The notes beneath the pieces were generated by a model. That model saw only the letters and a list, made by a program, of their open reading frames with translations, searched no databases and had not been told where the DNA came from. This document shows, piece by piece, positions 35,186-43,816 of a DNA stretch of 64,000 nt. Position numbers and translations under genes: made by a program. This DNA comes from Chitinivorax sp. PXF-14 (GTDB lineage Bacteria > Pseudomonadota > Gammaproteobacteria > Burkholderiales > SCOH01), in contig NZ_JBFNXJ010000001.1 in NCBI RefSeq assembly GCF_040812015.1, forward strand, positions 186,001-250,000. Reading direction: 5' to 3'. Every line of letters begins with the position of its first letter. Position 1 is the first letter of the stretch.

Positions 35186-37054
35186 ATGGAACAAGCGCGC
35201 GCCTTCTTCGACCAGCTCAACCAGGATTACCTCAAGGTCCACAAGGCCAAGGAAGACCTGTTCTGGGCCACCTACATGGCCACCAGCGACGACCACGACG
35301 GCTTTGCCCGGGCCGAGCAGGCCTACAAGGATTTCATCGCCGACCCGGCCAGGCTCGCCGCCGTGCGCGAGCACCTGGCCCGCCTCGAAGGCGAGCCGGA
35401 CAGCGAAGACCGGCGCGCCTTGCAGCACGGCCTGCAGGGCTGGTTGGCGCTGTTCGAGTGCAACATCATCGACAACGATGCGGCACGCCAGCACATGCGC
35501 GCGCTGATCGAGATGGAGGCCGCGCTGTTCGCCAAACGCCGCGACTACCTGATGCACCACCTCAACGAGCAGGGCGAGCGGGAAGAGGCCTCGCTGAGCA
35601 TGCTGTCCACCAATATGGGCACCAACCCGCACGAGGCGGCGCGCAAGAGCTCGCACGACGCGCTGCTGGGGCTGGAGCGCTGGGTGCTCGACAATGGCTT
35701 TCTCGACATCGTGAAGAAGCGCAACGCGCTGGCGCAGGCGCTCGGCTACCGCAACTACTTCGACTACAAGGTGCACAAGAACGAGCAGATGAGTCCCGAG
35801 CAGCTGTTCGGCATTCTCGATGACTTCGAGGCGCGCACGCGCGACGCCAACCGGCGCACGCTCGACAGGCTGCGTGCCGACAAGGGGGGCGATGCGCTGA
35901 AGCCCTACAACCTGCGCTATCACATGAGCGGCGACGTCACGCGCCAGCTCGACCCCTATCTGCCGTTCGCCAAAGGGCTGGAGCGCTGGATCAGGAGCTT
36001 CCGCCGGCTCGGCATCACCTACCGCGATGCGCTGATGCAGCTCGATCTGCTCGAACGCAAGGGCAAGTACCAGAACGGCTTCTGCCACGGCCCGATCCCG
36101 AGCTTCTTCGACGGCCAGGGACAGTGGGTGGCGGGGCAGATCAATTTCACCGCCGAGGCCAAGCCGGACCAGATCGGCAGCGGCGCGCGCGCGATCCACA
36201 CGCTGTTCCACGAGGGCGGCCACGCCGCGCATTTCGCCAATGTCACGCAGAACTCGCCGTGCTTCTCGCAGGAGTTCCCGCCGACCTCGATGGCCTATGC
36301 CGAGACCCAGTCGATGTTCTGCGACAGCTTGCTCGGCGACGCCGACTGGCTCAAGCGCTACGCCACCAATGGCGCCGGCGAGCCGGTGCCCGATGCGCTG
36401 ATCCGCGCCCGCATCGAGACCGCGCAGCCGTTCGCGGCCTATGCCGAGCGCTCCATTCTGGTCATGCCCTATTTCGAGTGGGCGCTGTACCAGATGAGCG
36501 ATGCCGAGCGCACGCCGGAGGCGGTGCTGGCGCTGGCACGCCGTTGCGAGCAACGCATACTCGGCGTCGATGTCGGCCCACGGCCCTTGCTGTCGGTGCC
36601 GCACCTGCTCAATCAGGAGTCGGCGGCGTCCTACCATGGTTACGTGCTCGCCAATATGGCGGTCTACCAGACGCGCGCCTATTTCCTGCGCGAATACGGC
36701 TACCTGACCGACAACCCGGCCATCGGCCCGCTGCTGGCCAAGCACTACTGGGCCGGCGGCAACGGCGCGAGCCACAACGACACGCTGTTGAGCCTGACCG
36801 GCGAAGGCTTCTCGGCACGCTATCTGGCCGACTATTGCAACCAGTCGGTGGACGAGGCCTGGCAACAGGCGCAGCGCAGCATCGCGGCGGCGGCCGGGCG
36901 CCAGTATCCCGAGGCTTACCCCATCACGCTCGATGCGCGCATCCGCATCATCCACGGCGCCGAGCTGATCGCCGACAACGGCGTGTCGGAAGCCGCGATG
37001 TGCGAGCAGTTCGAGCACTGGGTGGGGCAGCACTACCCGGCCAGCGTACATTGA
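35186..37054 (+). CDS. M3-like zinc metallopeptidase (oligopeptidase family)
   Basis: Protein of 622 residues with the zinc motif HEGGH (His342, Glu343, His346) and a downstream Glu candidate in AYAETQSMFCD. The all-helical architecture and length resemble oligoendopeptidase F and dicarboxypeptidase-like members of family M3; M2-like enzymes are an alternative. No signal peptide is visible with the start at 35186 (GGAGA upstream), so it is probably cytoplasmic and degrades short peptides. A GTG at 35117 would add 23 residues of low resemblance. Confidence 0.88.
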   Translation: MEQARAFFDQLNQDYLKVHKAKEDLFWATYMATSDDHDGFARAEQAYKDFIADPARLAAVREHLARLEGEPDSEDRRALQHGLQGWLALFECNIIDNDAARQHMRALIEMEAALFAKRRDYLMHHLNEQGEREEASLSMLSTNMGTNPHEAARKSSHDALLGLERWVLDNGFLDIVKKRNALAQALGYRNYFDYKVHKNEQMSPEQLFGILDDFEARTRDANRRTLDRLRADKGGDALKPYNLRYHMSGDVTRQLDPYLPFAKGLERWIRSFRRLGITYRDALMQLDLLERKGKYQNGFCHGPIPSFFDGQGQWVAGQINFTAEAKPDQIGSGARAIHTLFHEGGHAAHFANVTQNSPCFSQEFPPTSMAYAETQSMFCDSLLGDADWLKRYATNGAGEPVPDALIRARIETAQPFAAYAERSILVMPYFEWALYQMSDAERTPEAVLALARRCEQRILGVDVGPRPLLSVPHLLNQESAASYHGYVLANMAVYQTRAYFLREYGYLTDNPAIGPLLAKHYWAGGNGASHNDTLLSLTGEGFSARYLADYCNQSVDEAWQQAQRSIAAAAGRQYPEAYPITLDARIRIIHGAELIADNGVSEAAMCEQFEHWVGQHYPASVH

Positions 37055-37226
37055 GGCCAGGCAGGCCGCGCCAGGTGGTCGCATTGAGGCTGGTCGCCGT
37101 ATCCGCATCTGGGTGCGGCGGCGCTGTCCCGCATGGCGAGCGGCGTGCGTTTCTGCCGCCAGCCGCGCTGGCCTGGTGCGGCCAGTTTGGTTAGGCTTGC
37201 GGCTTGTCCCAGCCTGACCGCCACCC

Positions 37227-37664
37227 ATGACCGACCTTGCCATCCCCGCCGGCTTCGAGCCGCTCGTCACCATCAGCAACTATGTCAAGGAGCTCGGACC
37301 GCTCCATTATCGCGCCGAGGGCCGGCTTAAGGTGCTCGGCCTGCATGTCCGGCCGCAGCACCTCAACCTCCATCACAATGCCCACGGCGGCATGTTGCTG
37401 ACGCTGGCCGACACTGCGCTCGGCATCAATCTGTCGGGCGTGCAGGAGCCGCCGATCCCGATGGTCACCGCCAACCTGAACGCTGAGTTCCTCGCGCCGG
37501 CGAAAGAGGGGGACTGGGTCGAGGCCCATGTCGAGATACTCAAGCAGGGGCGGCGGCTTGGCTTTGCCGAGTGCCGGCTCAAGGTCGGTGAACGGCTGAT
37601 CCTGCGCGCCAGCGCGACGTTTGCGGTGGTGGCGCCGGTGGTGCCCGAGCCGTCCGATGGTTGA
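37227..37664 (+). CDS. PaaI-family hotdog thioesterase
   Basis: Protein of 145 residues of the PaaI/4HBT group. HHNAHGGMLLTLADTALGIN carries the HGG turn and the catalytic-helix Asp, followed by the strand TANLNAEFLAPA. Acyl-CoA hydrolase activity is expected; the substrate is unknown. It is not closely similar to the thioesterase at 1197-1586. Its stop codon overlaps the promoter of the terC riboswitch. Confidence 0.87.
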   Translation: MTDLAIPAGFEPLVTISNYVKELGPLHYRAEGRLKVLGLHVRPQHLNLHHNAHGGMLLTLADTALGINLSGVQEPPIPMVTANLNAEFLAPAKEGDWVEAHVEILKQGRRLGFAECRLKVGERLILRASATFAVVAPVVPEPSDG

Positions 37665-37690
37665 CGAAAACGCTCGGGATTCGGTATCGT
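37661..37690 (+). promoter_or_regulatory. Candidate sigma70 promoter of the terC leader
   Basis: TTGACG at 37661-37666 and TATCGT at 37685-37690, 18 bases apart. The expected start near 37697 coincides with the 5' end of the riboswitch. Confidence 0.6.
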
Positions 37691-37696
37691 AGAAGG

Positions 37697-37824
37697 CTCA
37701 AGGGGAGTAGCTTCTCGCCGGCACATCGTCAATACGGTTGAATTGAACGGAATTCACCCGGTGTCCGGGCAACGCACGTTGCAAGCAAGACCTTGCCGAA
37801 AGGCAAGGTGCGTGCGTCCAAAAC
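37697..37824 (+). ncRNA. yybP-ykoY manganese riboswitch
   Basis: The conserved internal-loop sequences of this class are present: AAGGGGAGTAGC (about 37699-37711) and AAGACCTTGCC (37787-37797). They are separated by helical segments (CACCCGGTGTCCGGG and a second arm GCCGAAAGGC). In E. coli the same RNA precedes alx and mntP and responds to Mn2+ (and pH for alx). Here it precedes a TerC/Alx gene and ends in a terminator hairpin, which suggests control of transcription elongation. Confidence 0.9.
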
Positions 37825-37858
37825 AACGGCCAATGTCTTTCGGACTGGCCGTTTTTTT
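37825..37858 (+). terminator. Riboswitch expression-platform terminator
   Basis: AACGGCCA (37825-37832) pairs with TGGCCGTT (37846-37853), with an additional inner stem TGTC/GGAC, followed by seven T. It lies about 165 bases upstream of the terC start and would stop transcription when manganese is low. Confidence 0.88.
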
Positions 37859-38024
37859 ATTGCCTGAAGGGGCTTCCAGCGCCCCTGTTTCCACGCGAGG
37901 CTAGGTGCGAGCGAAAAATTCCGACACAGCATGGGGCTGATCTGTCGGAAAGCATGTTCGAGCGCAACGACGTATCGCGGCGGAAATGGGGTTGCTGGCA
38001 GTGCCCGGAACGATGGGGTACACA

Positions 38025-38975
38025 ATGCAAACAATCGGAACATGGTGGATGTGGGCGGGCTTTTTCGCCCTGGTGCTGGGGATGATCGCGGTCGATCTGT
38101 TCGCGCTCAAGGGTGGCAAGGGCCACAAGGTGTCGCTGAAGGAGGCGGGCATCTGGTCGCTGGTGTGGGTGTCGATCGCGATGCTGTTCAACGGCGCGCT
38201 GTGGTGGTACCTGAAGGGCACGCTGGGCGCCGAGGTGGCGAACGCGAAGGCGGTGGAGTTCTTCACCGGCTATCTGCTGGAGAAGTCGCTCGCGGTCGAT
38301 AACGTCTTCGTCTGGCTGATGATCTTCGGCTACTTCGCGGTGCCGGCCGAGCTGCAGCGCCGCGTGCTGCTGTTCGGCGTGCTCGGCGCACTGGTGCTGC
38401 GTACCTTGATGATTCTGGCCGGCAGCTGGCTGATTGCCGAATTCAGCTGGATTCTGTACCTGTTTGGCCTGTTCCTCGTCGTCACCGGCGCCAAGATGAT
38501 GTGGTTTGCCGAGCATGAGGGTGATCTGAGCAAGAACCCGATCGTGCGCTGGATACGCAACCACTACCCGGTGACGGAGAAGCTCGAAGGTGAGCGCTTC
38601 TTCACGATGCGCGACGGCGTGCGCTACATCACGCCGCTGCTCCTGGTGTTGGTGCTGGTCGAGATCACCGACGTGATCTTCGCCGTGGACAGCATCCCGG
38701 CCGTGTTCGCCGTCACCACCGACCCGTTCATCGTGCTGACTTCCAACATCTTCGCGATTCTCGGCCTGCGCGCGATGTATTTCCTGCTGGCCGACTTTGC
38801 CGACCGCTTCTCGATGCTGAAGTATGGCCTTGCGGCGATCCTGATGTTCGTCGGGGTGAAGATGCTGATCGTCGATTTCTTCCACATCCCGGTGGGCTGG
38901 TCGCTCGGCGTCGTGGCCGCGATTCTGGCCGGGTCGATATGGTTGAGCCTGCGCCGCGGCGCGCAGGAAGCCTGA
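38025..38975 (+). CDS. TerC/Alx family membrane protein
   Basis: Integral membrane protein of 316 residues with about nine helices. It closely follows the E. coli Alx pattern, including [36 protein letters not shown] and [21 protein letters not shown] (each with conserved acidic residues in the membrane). Alx/MntP relatives export or handle Mn2+. The ATG at 38025 is chosen because the protein then begins [10 protein letters not shown], aligning with Alx; 37986 and 38013 are alternatives. The riboswitch upstream supports a manganese role. Confidence 0.93.
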   Translation: MQTIGTWWMWAGFFALVLGMIAVDLFALKGGKGHKVSLKEAGIWSLVWVSIAMLFNGALWWYLKGTLGAEVANAKAVEFFTGYLLEKSLAVDNVFVWLMIFGYFAVPAELQRRVLLFGVLGALVLRTLMILAGSWLIAEFSWILYLFGLFLVVTGAKMMWFAEHEGDLSKNPIVRWIRNHYPVTEKLEGERFFTMRDGVRYITPLLLVLVLVEITDVIFAVDSIPAVFAVTTDPFIVLTSNIFAILGLRAMYFLLADFADRFSMLKYGLAAILMFVGVKMLIVDFFHIPVGWSLGVVAAILAGSIWLSLRRGAQEA

Positions 38976-39028
38976 CCGTACTGCGGCAGGGTGGCCCTTT
39001 CTCGGGGCACAGGCTAAGATGAGCAGGT

Positions 39029-39066
39029 GAAACGGGGGCGGCTTGGCCGCTCCCGTTTCTCTTTTG
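39029..39066 (+). terminator. Intrinsic terminator after terC
   Basis: GAAACGGG (39029-39036) pairs with CCCGTTTC (39052-39059), with an inner stem GCGGC/GCCGC and loop TTG, followed by TCTTTT. It separates terC from rnk. Confidence 0.85.
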
Positions 39067-39101
39067 ATCAGAACCAGGCAAGTGTTAAACGGAGTGAATC
39101 C

Positions 39102-39515
39102 ATGAACCCACGTTCCATCGTCATTACCAGTCAGGACATGCAGCGTTTGCAGGGGCTGCTGTCGCACGCGCGCCAACAAGGCGCCGAAGAGGCGTATCTG
39201 GAGGATCTCGAAACAGAGCTGGATCGGGCGTCGGTGGTGACGCCGGAAAACCTCCCCGGCGACATCATCACGATGAATTCGACCGTGAGCCTGCGCGACC
39301 TCGATACCGGCGAAGCCAGCACCTACCAACTGGTTTACCCGCAGGATGCGGACCTGTCACGCGGCAAGGTGTCGATCCTGGCGCCAATCGGTACCGCCAT
39401 GCTCGGCTATGCGGTGGGAGACCGCTTCGACTGGCTGGTGCCTGCCGGCGTGCGCCGCCTGCGGGTGGACGCGGTGCTCTATCAGCCAGAAGCGGCGGGC
39501 GACCTGCATCTGTAG
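39102..39515 (+). CDS. rnk: Rnk-type regulator of nucleoside diphosphate kinase (GreA/GreB family)
   Basis: Protein of 137 residues with the Rnk architecture: a short N-terminal helical hairpin (DMQRLQGLLSHARQQGAEE) and a C-terminal GreA/B-like domain (YQLVYPQDADLSRGKVSILA and APIGTAMLGYAVGD). It interacts with RNA polymerase through its Gre-like domain but lacks the long coiled coil needed for cleavage. The ATG at 39102 follows ACGGAG and is preferred to an upstream frame start inside the terminator. Confidence 0.92.
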   Translation: MNPRSIVITSQDMQRLQGLLSHARQQGAEEAYLEDLETELDRASVVTPENLPGDIITMNSTVSLRDLDTGEASTYQLVYPQDADLSRGKVSILAPIGTAMLGYAVGDRFDWLVPAGVRRLRVDAVLYQPEAAGDLHL

Positions 39516-39517
39516 GT

Positions 39518-40123
39518 TCAGCCAGGGGGTGTCGCTGCCGCGAGGCGGATCGCCCCCGCCATATGGGCGGCCAGCTCGGGGAAGAAGGCCAGAAAATCTT
39601 GCTCGAACTCGGCGTGGCGCTCACGCAGGTCGCGGATGCCCTCGCCGATCGGGTTGGGGCGGCTCAGCCGGTGTTGCGAGAAGGCCCGCAGCACCTCGGC
39701 GATGCCGTCGATGTCGCGGTAGCGCAGCAGCCAGTCTTCCCTTTCCATGATCGGCAGGATCGCCTGCAGCCGTGGCGGCAGCCACTGGTGCTGCTGATGC
39801 AGCTCGTGATAGCAGCGCGCGGTGAAGGCTTCCAGCGGCAGCGGGTGAAACCGCGCCCAGTGCCGCGCCAGGTAATGATCGTAGAAGATGTCGACGAGAA
39901 TGCCGGCGAAGCGGCGCCGCTCGGCGGCCACGCGGGCCTTGCTCTGGCGCACGATCGGGTGGCTGTCGGTGTAGCGGTCGATCGCGTGATGCAGTGCCAT
40001 GCCGGCGCGCAGGGTAGCGGGCAGATGCTGGGCCTGGTGCGGTTTGATGAAGTCGCCGAGCAGGTTGCCGACACGCGACTGTGGCGTGTCGGCCGAGAGT
40101 AGCAGGTGGGCCAGATAGTTCAA
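39518..40123 (-). CDS. acpH: Acyl-carrier-protein phosphodiesterase AcpH
   Basis: Protein of 201 residues of the DUF479/AcpH family, which removes 4'-phosphopantetheine from holo-ACP. It begins MNYLAHLLLSADTPQSRVGNL and has the metal-binding pattern HHAIDRYTDSHP and DIFYDHYLARHW. The start is a TTG at 40123, supported by the conserved family N-terminus; GGAG lies about 15 bases upstream within the end of the GGDEF gene. It follows that gene by 12 bases on the same strand. Confidence 0.9.
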   Translation of the reverse strand: MNYLAHLLLSADTPQSRVGNLLGDFIKPHQAQHLPATLRAGMALHHAIDRYTDSHPIVRQSKARVAAERRRFAGILVDIFYDHYLARHWARFHPLPLEAFTARCYHELHQQHQWLPPRLQAILPIMEREDWLLRYRDIDGIAEVLRAFSQHRLSRPNPIGEGIRDLRERHAEFEQDFLAFFPELAAHMAGAIRLAAATPPG

Positions 40124-40135
40124 GGCGCGGGCCTG

Positions 40136-41923
40136 CTACTCCTGCACGGCCACCAGCACCTGGTTGCGGCCGCTGTCCTTGGCGCGGTAGAGCGCGATAT
40201 CGGCGGCGCGCAGCAGGCTTTGCGAGTCGAGCCCGTGGTGCAGGCTGCTGGCGATGCCGGCGGAGAAGGTCAGGCCGCTCACGTTCTGTTCGCCGTCGAC
40301 GATGGTGGCGCCCGCGAAGGCCTGCAGCAGCTGGTGCAGGCGCGTGTGGGCGGCGTCGATCGAGATCGGCGCGAAGACGATGCAGAACTCCTCGCCGCCG
40401 TAACGGCAGCAGAAATCAGAGCCACGAATGCCGTCGCGCAACACCTGCGCCAGGTGGACGAGCGCCGCGTCACCCATGCCGTGGCCGTGGGAGTCGTTGA
40501 GGCGTTTGAAGTTGTCGAGGTCGATCAGCGCCACGCATACCGACCAGTTTTCGCGGATGGCCAGCTGTAGCACCTGCGGCAGTGCCTCACTCAGGTGGCG
40601 GCGGTTGTAGAGCCCGGTCAGCGGGTCGCGGATGGCCTGTTCGCGCAGCGCGGCCTGCAGCGCCTCGATGTCGGCCAGGCGGTCGGCCAGCTCCTGGTTC
40701 AGCGCCGCCAGCGCTTGGCGCGCAGCCTCGGTCTCGGCGTGGTCGTGCTGGGCGATGTCGCGCGCGGCTTTCGCCTCCTGCAGCTCGTACTGCACCTGCA
40801 GCGTCAGGTAGCGCGTTTCGTTGGCGGTATCGGTCAGGCGGTGATAGTGCGTGTGGAACTCGCGGTGCAGCTCGTAGGCGCGCTGGTGCTCGCCGGCCTG
40901 CGCCTGCAATTCGGCTTGCAGCGACAGCGTGTTGAGCAGTAGCTGGTCGTCGTGCGACAACCGGGCGGCCTCGTGCGCCACGCTGGTCTGGCGCAGTGCC
41001 TCCGGCAGTACCCCGGCGTGCTGGGCCAGCAGAGCGGCCAGATAGGCGAGATAGCCGGCAAAGAAGGGGTCGTCTTCATCCTTCAGGTAATGCCTGGCCT
41101 GGCTGTGGTATTCGACGGCCTCGTCCCAGCGCTGCAGGCGGGTGCAGGCATGGGCCGCGACGGCAAGCAGGAAGCCGTAATCGCGCGGGGTCACGTCATC
41201 GCTGCCGAGGTGGATGCGGGCCACGACCAGATCGAGTGCCTGTGCCGACTCGTTGCGGTTGAGCTGGCACAGGGCCAGGTTGGCGGTGAACAGCGCGATC
41301 TGCGTGCGGCTGCCGGCCGCGTGAATGGCGATCAGCGCGTCGCTGAGCAGCTTGTGGGCAAGGTCGTCGTTGCCGACGTTGAGCTGGTAGACGCCGATAT
41401 TGTGGCTCAGAAAGGCGGTGATCGCGTTGTACGGATAGGGGCCCAGCGCCGCGAGCGCCTGGTAGGCCAGGCGCAGGCCTTCGGTCGCGTTGCCGACATT
41501 GTGCTCGGCGATGCTGAGCGTGTTGAGCAGGGCGGCGTAGTCCGGCACCTGCAGATTGGCTTCGGCTTGTTGCAGCAGCGTGTGCAGCCGGGTGCGCGCC
41601 CGCTCCGCCTCGCCGTGGCCGAGCTCGGCTTGCGCCACACCCAGGTTGGCACGCAGATAGCCGACATGGTCGCCGTGGCGTGCGCAGTCGTCAGCAATCT
41701 GACCCAGCCTGGCGATGCCGGCACGCACATCGCCCTGCCGTGTTTCGTGCAAAGCCAAGGCCAAGCGGGCATGCGATTGGCCGTGCAGATAGTTCTGCTC
41801 GATCGACTTGCGCAATGCTTCTTCTGCCGCGCGGAGGGCACGATCAGGCTCGCTCTGCAGCCATTCCCAAGCCTGCTGATTGAGCTCGTCGATGGCGAAA
41901 TGAAGATCCGACGTGCCGTTCAC
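40136..41923 (-). CDS. TPR-containing diguanylate cyclase (GGDEF)
   Basis: Protein of 595 residues. Residues about 1-370 are TPR-like helical repeats. A coiled coil (about 375-430) leads to a GGDEF domain with the active motif GGEEF at 509-513, which makes cyclic di-GMP from GTP. An inhibitory I-site RGSD (500-503) lies five residues before it, so product inhibition is expected. No membrane segment or signal peptide is seen; it is a soluble cytoplasmic sensor through its TPRs. The start is a GTG at 41923 with GGAG about ten bases upstream. It may feed adhesin and biofilm control, but no direct link is visible. Confidence 0.92.
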   Translation of the reverse strand: MNGTSDLHFAIDELNQQAWEWLQSEPDRALRAAEEALRKSIEQNYLHGQSHARLALALHETRQGDVRAGIARLGQIADDCARHGDHVGYLRANLGVAQAELGHGEAERARTRLHTLLQQAEANLQVPDYAALLNTLSIAEHNVGNATEGLRLAYQALAALGPYPYNAITAFLSHNIGVYQLNVGNDDLAHKLLSDALIAIHAAGSRTQIALFTANLALCQLNRNESAQALDLVVARIHLGSDDVTPRDYGFLLAVAAHACTRLQRWDEAVEYHSQARHYLKDEDDPFFAGYLAYLAALLAQHAGVLPEALRQTSVAHEAARLSHDDQLLLNTLSLQAELQAQAGEHQRAYELHREFHTHYHRLTDTANETRYLTLQVQYELQEAKAARDIAQHDHAETEAARQALAALNQELADRLADIEALQAALREQAIRDPLTGLYNRRHLSEALPQVLQLAIRENWSVCVALIDLDNFKRLNDSHGHGMGDAALVHLAQVLRDGIRGSDFCCRYGGEEFCIVFAPISIDAAHTRLHQLLQAFAGATIVDGEQNVSGLTFSAGIASSLHHGLDSQSLLRAADIALYRAKDSGRNQVLVAVQE

Positions 41924-42211
41924 CGCATGTGTCTCCAGACAATTTTCGTTTCGCTGATATTACACCATTGGCAACTCCTCTGGGTCATCGTTTGCTTGCT
42001 ATTGGCATAAAATGGCGTGTTTTTTGATTTTGAATTTGCGCCTTATCTTCATGTTTAAATTAGAAAATATTGATTATCTTGTATTGTGGATAAGTGATTT
42101 GCCGTATTGGCGGTCGGGCCCTGTTCCGGCTTGGCCGCCGGCCGTGCGGCGAAGCGGAATGGGTGAATTTGCAACACCTGGCAGGCCGGCTGCGACAAAA
42201 TTGACGCCACC

Positions 42212-42820
42212 ATGACCTTTACCCTTGCCGAGGCCGTCGAGGCCGAACTAGAAATCAAGAAAAGCCGCTTCATTGCCCATGTCGCGCCGGTGGCGTCACG
42301 GCAGGCCGCCATGGTCTTGCTGTCGCAGTTGCGCGACCGTTACCCCGACGCGGGACACCATTGCTGGGCGATGCTGGCGGGCAACGAGGCCGGGGCGAAC
42401 GACGACGGCGAGCCATCGGGCACGGCCGGCAAGCCGATGCTCAACGTGCTGCAGCACAAGGCACTGCAGGATGTGTGTGCCGTGGTGGTACGCTATTTCG
42501 GCGGCGTCAAGCTCGGCGCCGGCGGGCTGACGCGGGCCTATGGCCAGGCCGTATCGCTGGCACTGCAGCAGGCCCGTCTGGTGCCGGTGGTTGCGATGGC
42601 CAGGCTGTCGCTGCTGATCGAGCCGGCGCTCGAACACCGCGTGCGCCACTGGTGCGCGCAGGCCGGTGTAGTAGTGGTGGGCGCGGAGAGTTACGACCAG
42701 CTGCGCCGCCTCGATCTGGACTTGCCGCAGGCGCAGTGCGCCGCGGCCAGGGCGGAGCTCGACAACCTGACACAAGGGCGGGCTCGTTGGCTGGATGAAT
42801 TGGGCACGGGCATTACTTGA
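42212..42820 (+). CDS. YigZ/IMPACT family protein
   Basis: Protein of 202 residues. The N-terminal IMPACT domain is clear: IKKSRFIAHVAPVASR, then NDDGEPSGTAGKPML and VVVRYFGGVKLGAGGLTRAYG. The C-terminal half is a ferredoxin-like fold. YigZ proteins are conserved but poorly understood; eukaryotic IMPACT acts in translation control. The upstream 280 bases are AT-rich and carry the probable promoter. Confidence 0.92.
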   Translation: MTFTLAEAVEAELEIKKSRFIAHVAPVASRQAAMVLLSQLRDRYPDAGHHCWAMLAGNEAGANDDGEPSGTAGKPMLNVLQHKALQDVCAVVVRYFGGVKLGAGGLTRAYGQAVSLALQQARLVPVVAMARLSLLIEPALEHRVRHWCAQAGVVVVGAESYDQLRRLDLDLPQAQCAAARAELDNLTQGRARWLDELGTGIT

Positions 42821-42909
42821 GGTGAACCGAATCATCCAAGCGCAGCAGTAAGCCGTACATTGCGGATCAGCCCTGCGAGGCGTCACCCGATGTACGGAAG
42901 GGAGGCAAC

Positions 42910-43080
42910 ATGGCTCACGAACAAGACGCCCGGATGCGGCGTATCCTCGGGACGGATCTGGTACGTGCCGCGCGGCGCGAGGGCTGGCACATGCCTTGCC
43001 CGCCGACGCCGGCCACCCGGCAAGTAGCGAGCCCCGAGGCATTGCGGCAACCCGACAGCAAGGCCGGCGGCACCCGCTGA
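42910..43080 (+). CDS. Small hypothetical protein (56 residues)
   Basis: An ATG at 42910 with GGAGG five bases upstream opens a frame of 56 codons ending in TGA at 43078-43080. It begins MAHEQDARMRRILGTDLVRAA and is basic and hydrophilic, with a Pro-rich centre (MPCPPTPATRQ). No family is recognised. The strong ribosome-binding site is the main support. It sits between the YigZ gene and the converging DUF1653 gene. Confidence 0.45.
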   Translation: MAHEQDARMRRILGTDLVRAARREGWHMPCPPTPATRQVASPEALRQPDSKAGGTR

Positions 43081-43109
43081 ACCGGCGCCGTGCCCTGGTG
43101 TGCGATGGC

Positions 43110-43307
43110 TCAGTCGTCGAGTGCGGTGAAGCGCTGCAGCGTCTTGCCGTCGACCGTGATCTGCTCGAAGAACACGGCCTTGGGGCGGGCCCAGATCGAG
43201 CCATCCGCCGCGCGGTAGATGATCAGCGGGGTCAGGTCGGATTCGAGCGTTGCCTCACAGACCAGTTCATACAGCCCGCCCTTGTAGTGGCGATAACGTG
43301 TGTTCAT
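43110..43307 (-). CDS. DUF1653 family protein
   Basis: Protein of 65 residues. The pattern RYRHYKGGLYELVCEATLES, then LIIYRAADGSIWARP and FFEQITVDGKTLQRF matches DUF1653, a small beta-rich family of unknown function with a conserved Tyr-Arg-His-Tyr-Lys start. The start is an ATG at 43307. It follows a 46-residue gene by 31 bases on the same strand, so the two may be cotranscribed. Confidence 0.85.
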   Translation of the reverse strand: MNTRYRHYKGGLYELVCEATLESDLTPLIIYRAADGSIWARPKAVFFEQITVDGKTLQRFTALDD

Positions 43308-43338
43308 GCGCTGTGCTCCTGTGTCGTGTGCATCGTGG

Positions 43339-43479
43339 TTACGGTGGCGGGGTATCGGCCAGCTTGTCGCGCAGGTCGTCCGGCAGCGCTGCCTCGGGGT
43401 GTTCTTCGCGGTAGCGCTTGAGCACCGCCTTGGCGCCCGCCAGCGTCAGGCCGGGCAGCGGGTAGGGCTGGCCTGCCAT
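43339..43479 (-). CDS. Small protein (46 residues) upstream of the DUF1653 gene
   Basis: The minus-strand ATG at 43479 opens 46 codons ending in TAA. The product is compact and plausible: it begins MAGQPYPLPGLTLAGAK, has a helix AVLKRYREEHPEA and ends LADTPPP. Codon use matches the genome better than the longer overlapping frame on this strand. Not recognised; the ribosome-binding site is weak (GCAGAA). Confidence 0.5.
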   Translation of the reverse strand: MAGQPYPLPGLTLAGAKAVLKRYREEHPEAALPDDLRDKLADTPPP

Positions 43480-43816
43480 GATGTTTCTGCGTGGGGTGAT
43501 ATATCTTGAACGGCGGGCACCGACGAAAAGGATCGAGCCGGTCGAATATATTACCGTGCTGCGTGTCGCTTGCGCTTACAACTGCCTCGGGCCTCGCCTG
43601 ACTGCTCGGTACGGGATGGCGAGCGAACGGCCCCGGGCCCGCCCCCGGCAAGCAGCCGGATCAAGGCGGAGGGCAGGCTGCTGACGCTGCCCGATCAGGC
43701 CGGCGAGCGCTATACCGCCGACACCAGGCAGCGGGCTGGTTGATGTGCGAAGAAGGTGGGAATGGTTTATGCTTTGATGATTATGCCAAAACGATTCTCT
43801 TGAAAGGGCATGGACC
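43480..43816. other. Intergenic region, no supported gene
   Basis: About 337 bases between divergent small genes. Short frames exist but none has a good ribosome-binding site or known pattern. An AT-rich patch near 43545-43560 could hold the promoter for the minus-strand pair. Confidence 0.4.

Noticed and set aside
43304..43651. A 115-codon minus-strand frame upstream of the DUF1653 gene
   Set aside because: It is a frame-shifted reading of the 46-residue gene with Arg/Ala/Pro-rich sequence; the shorter frame looks more natural.
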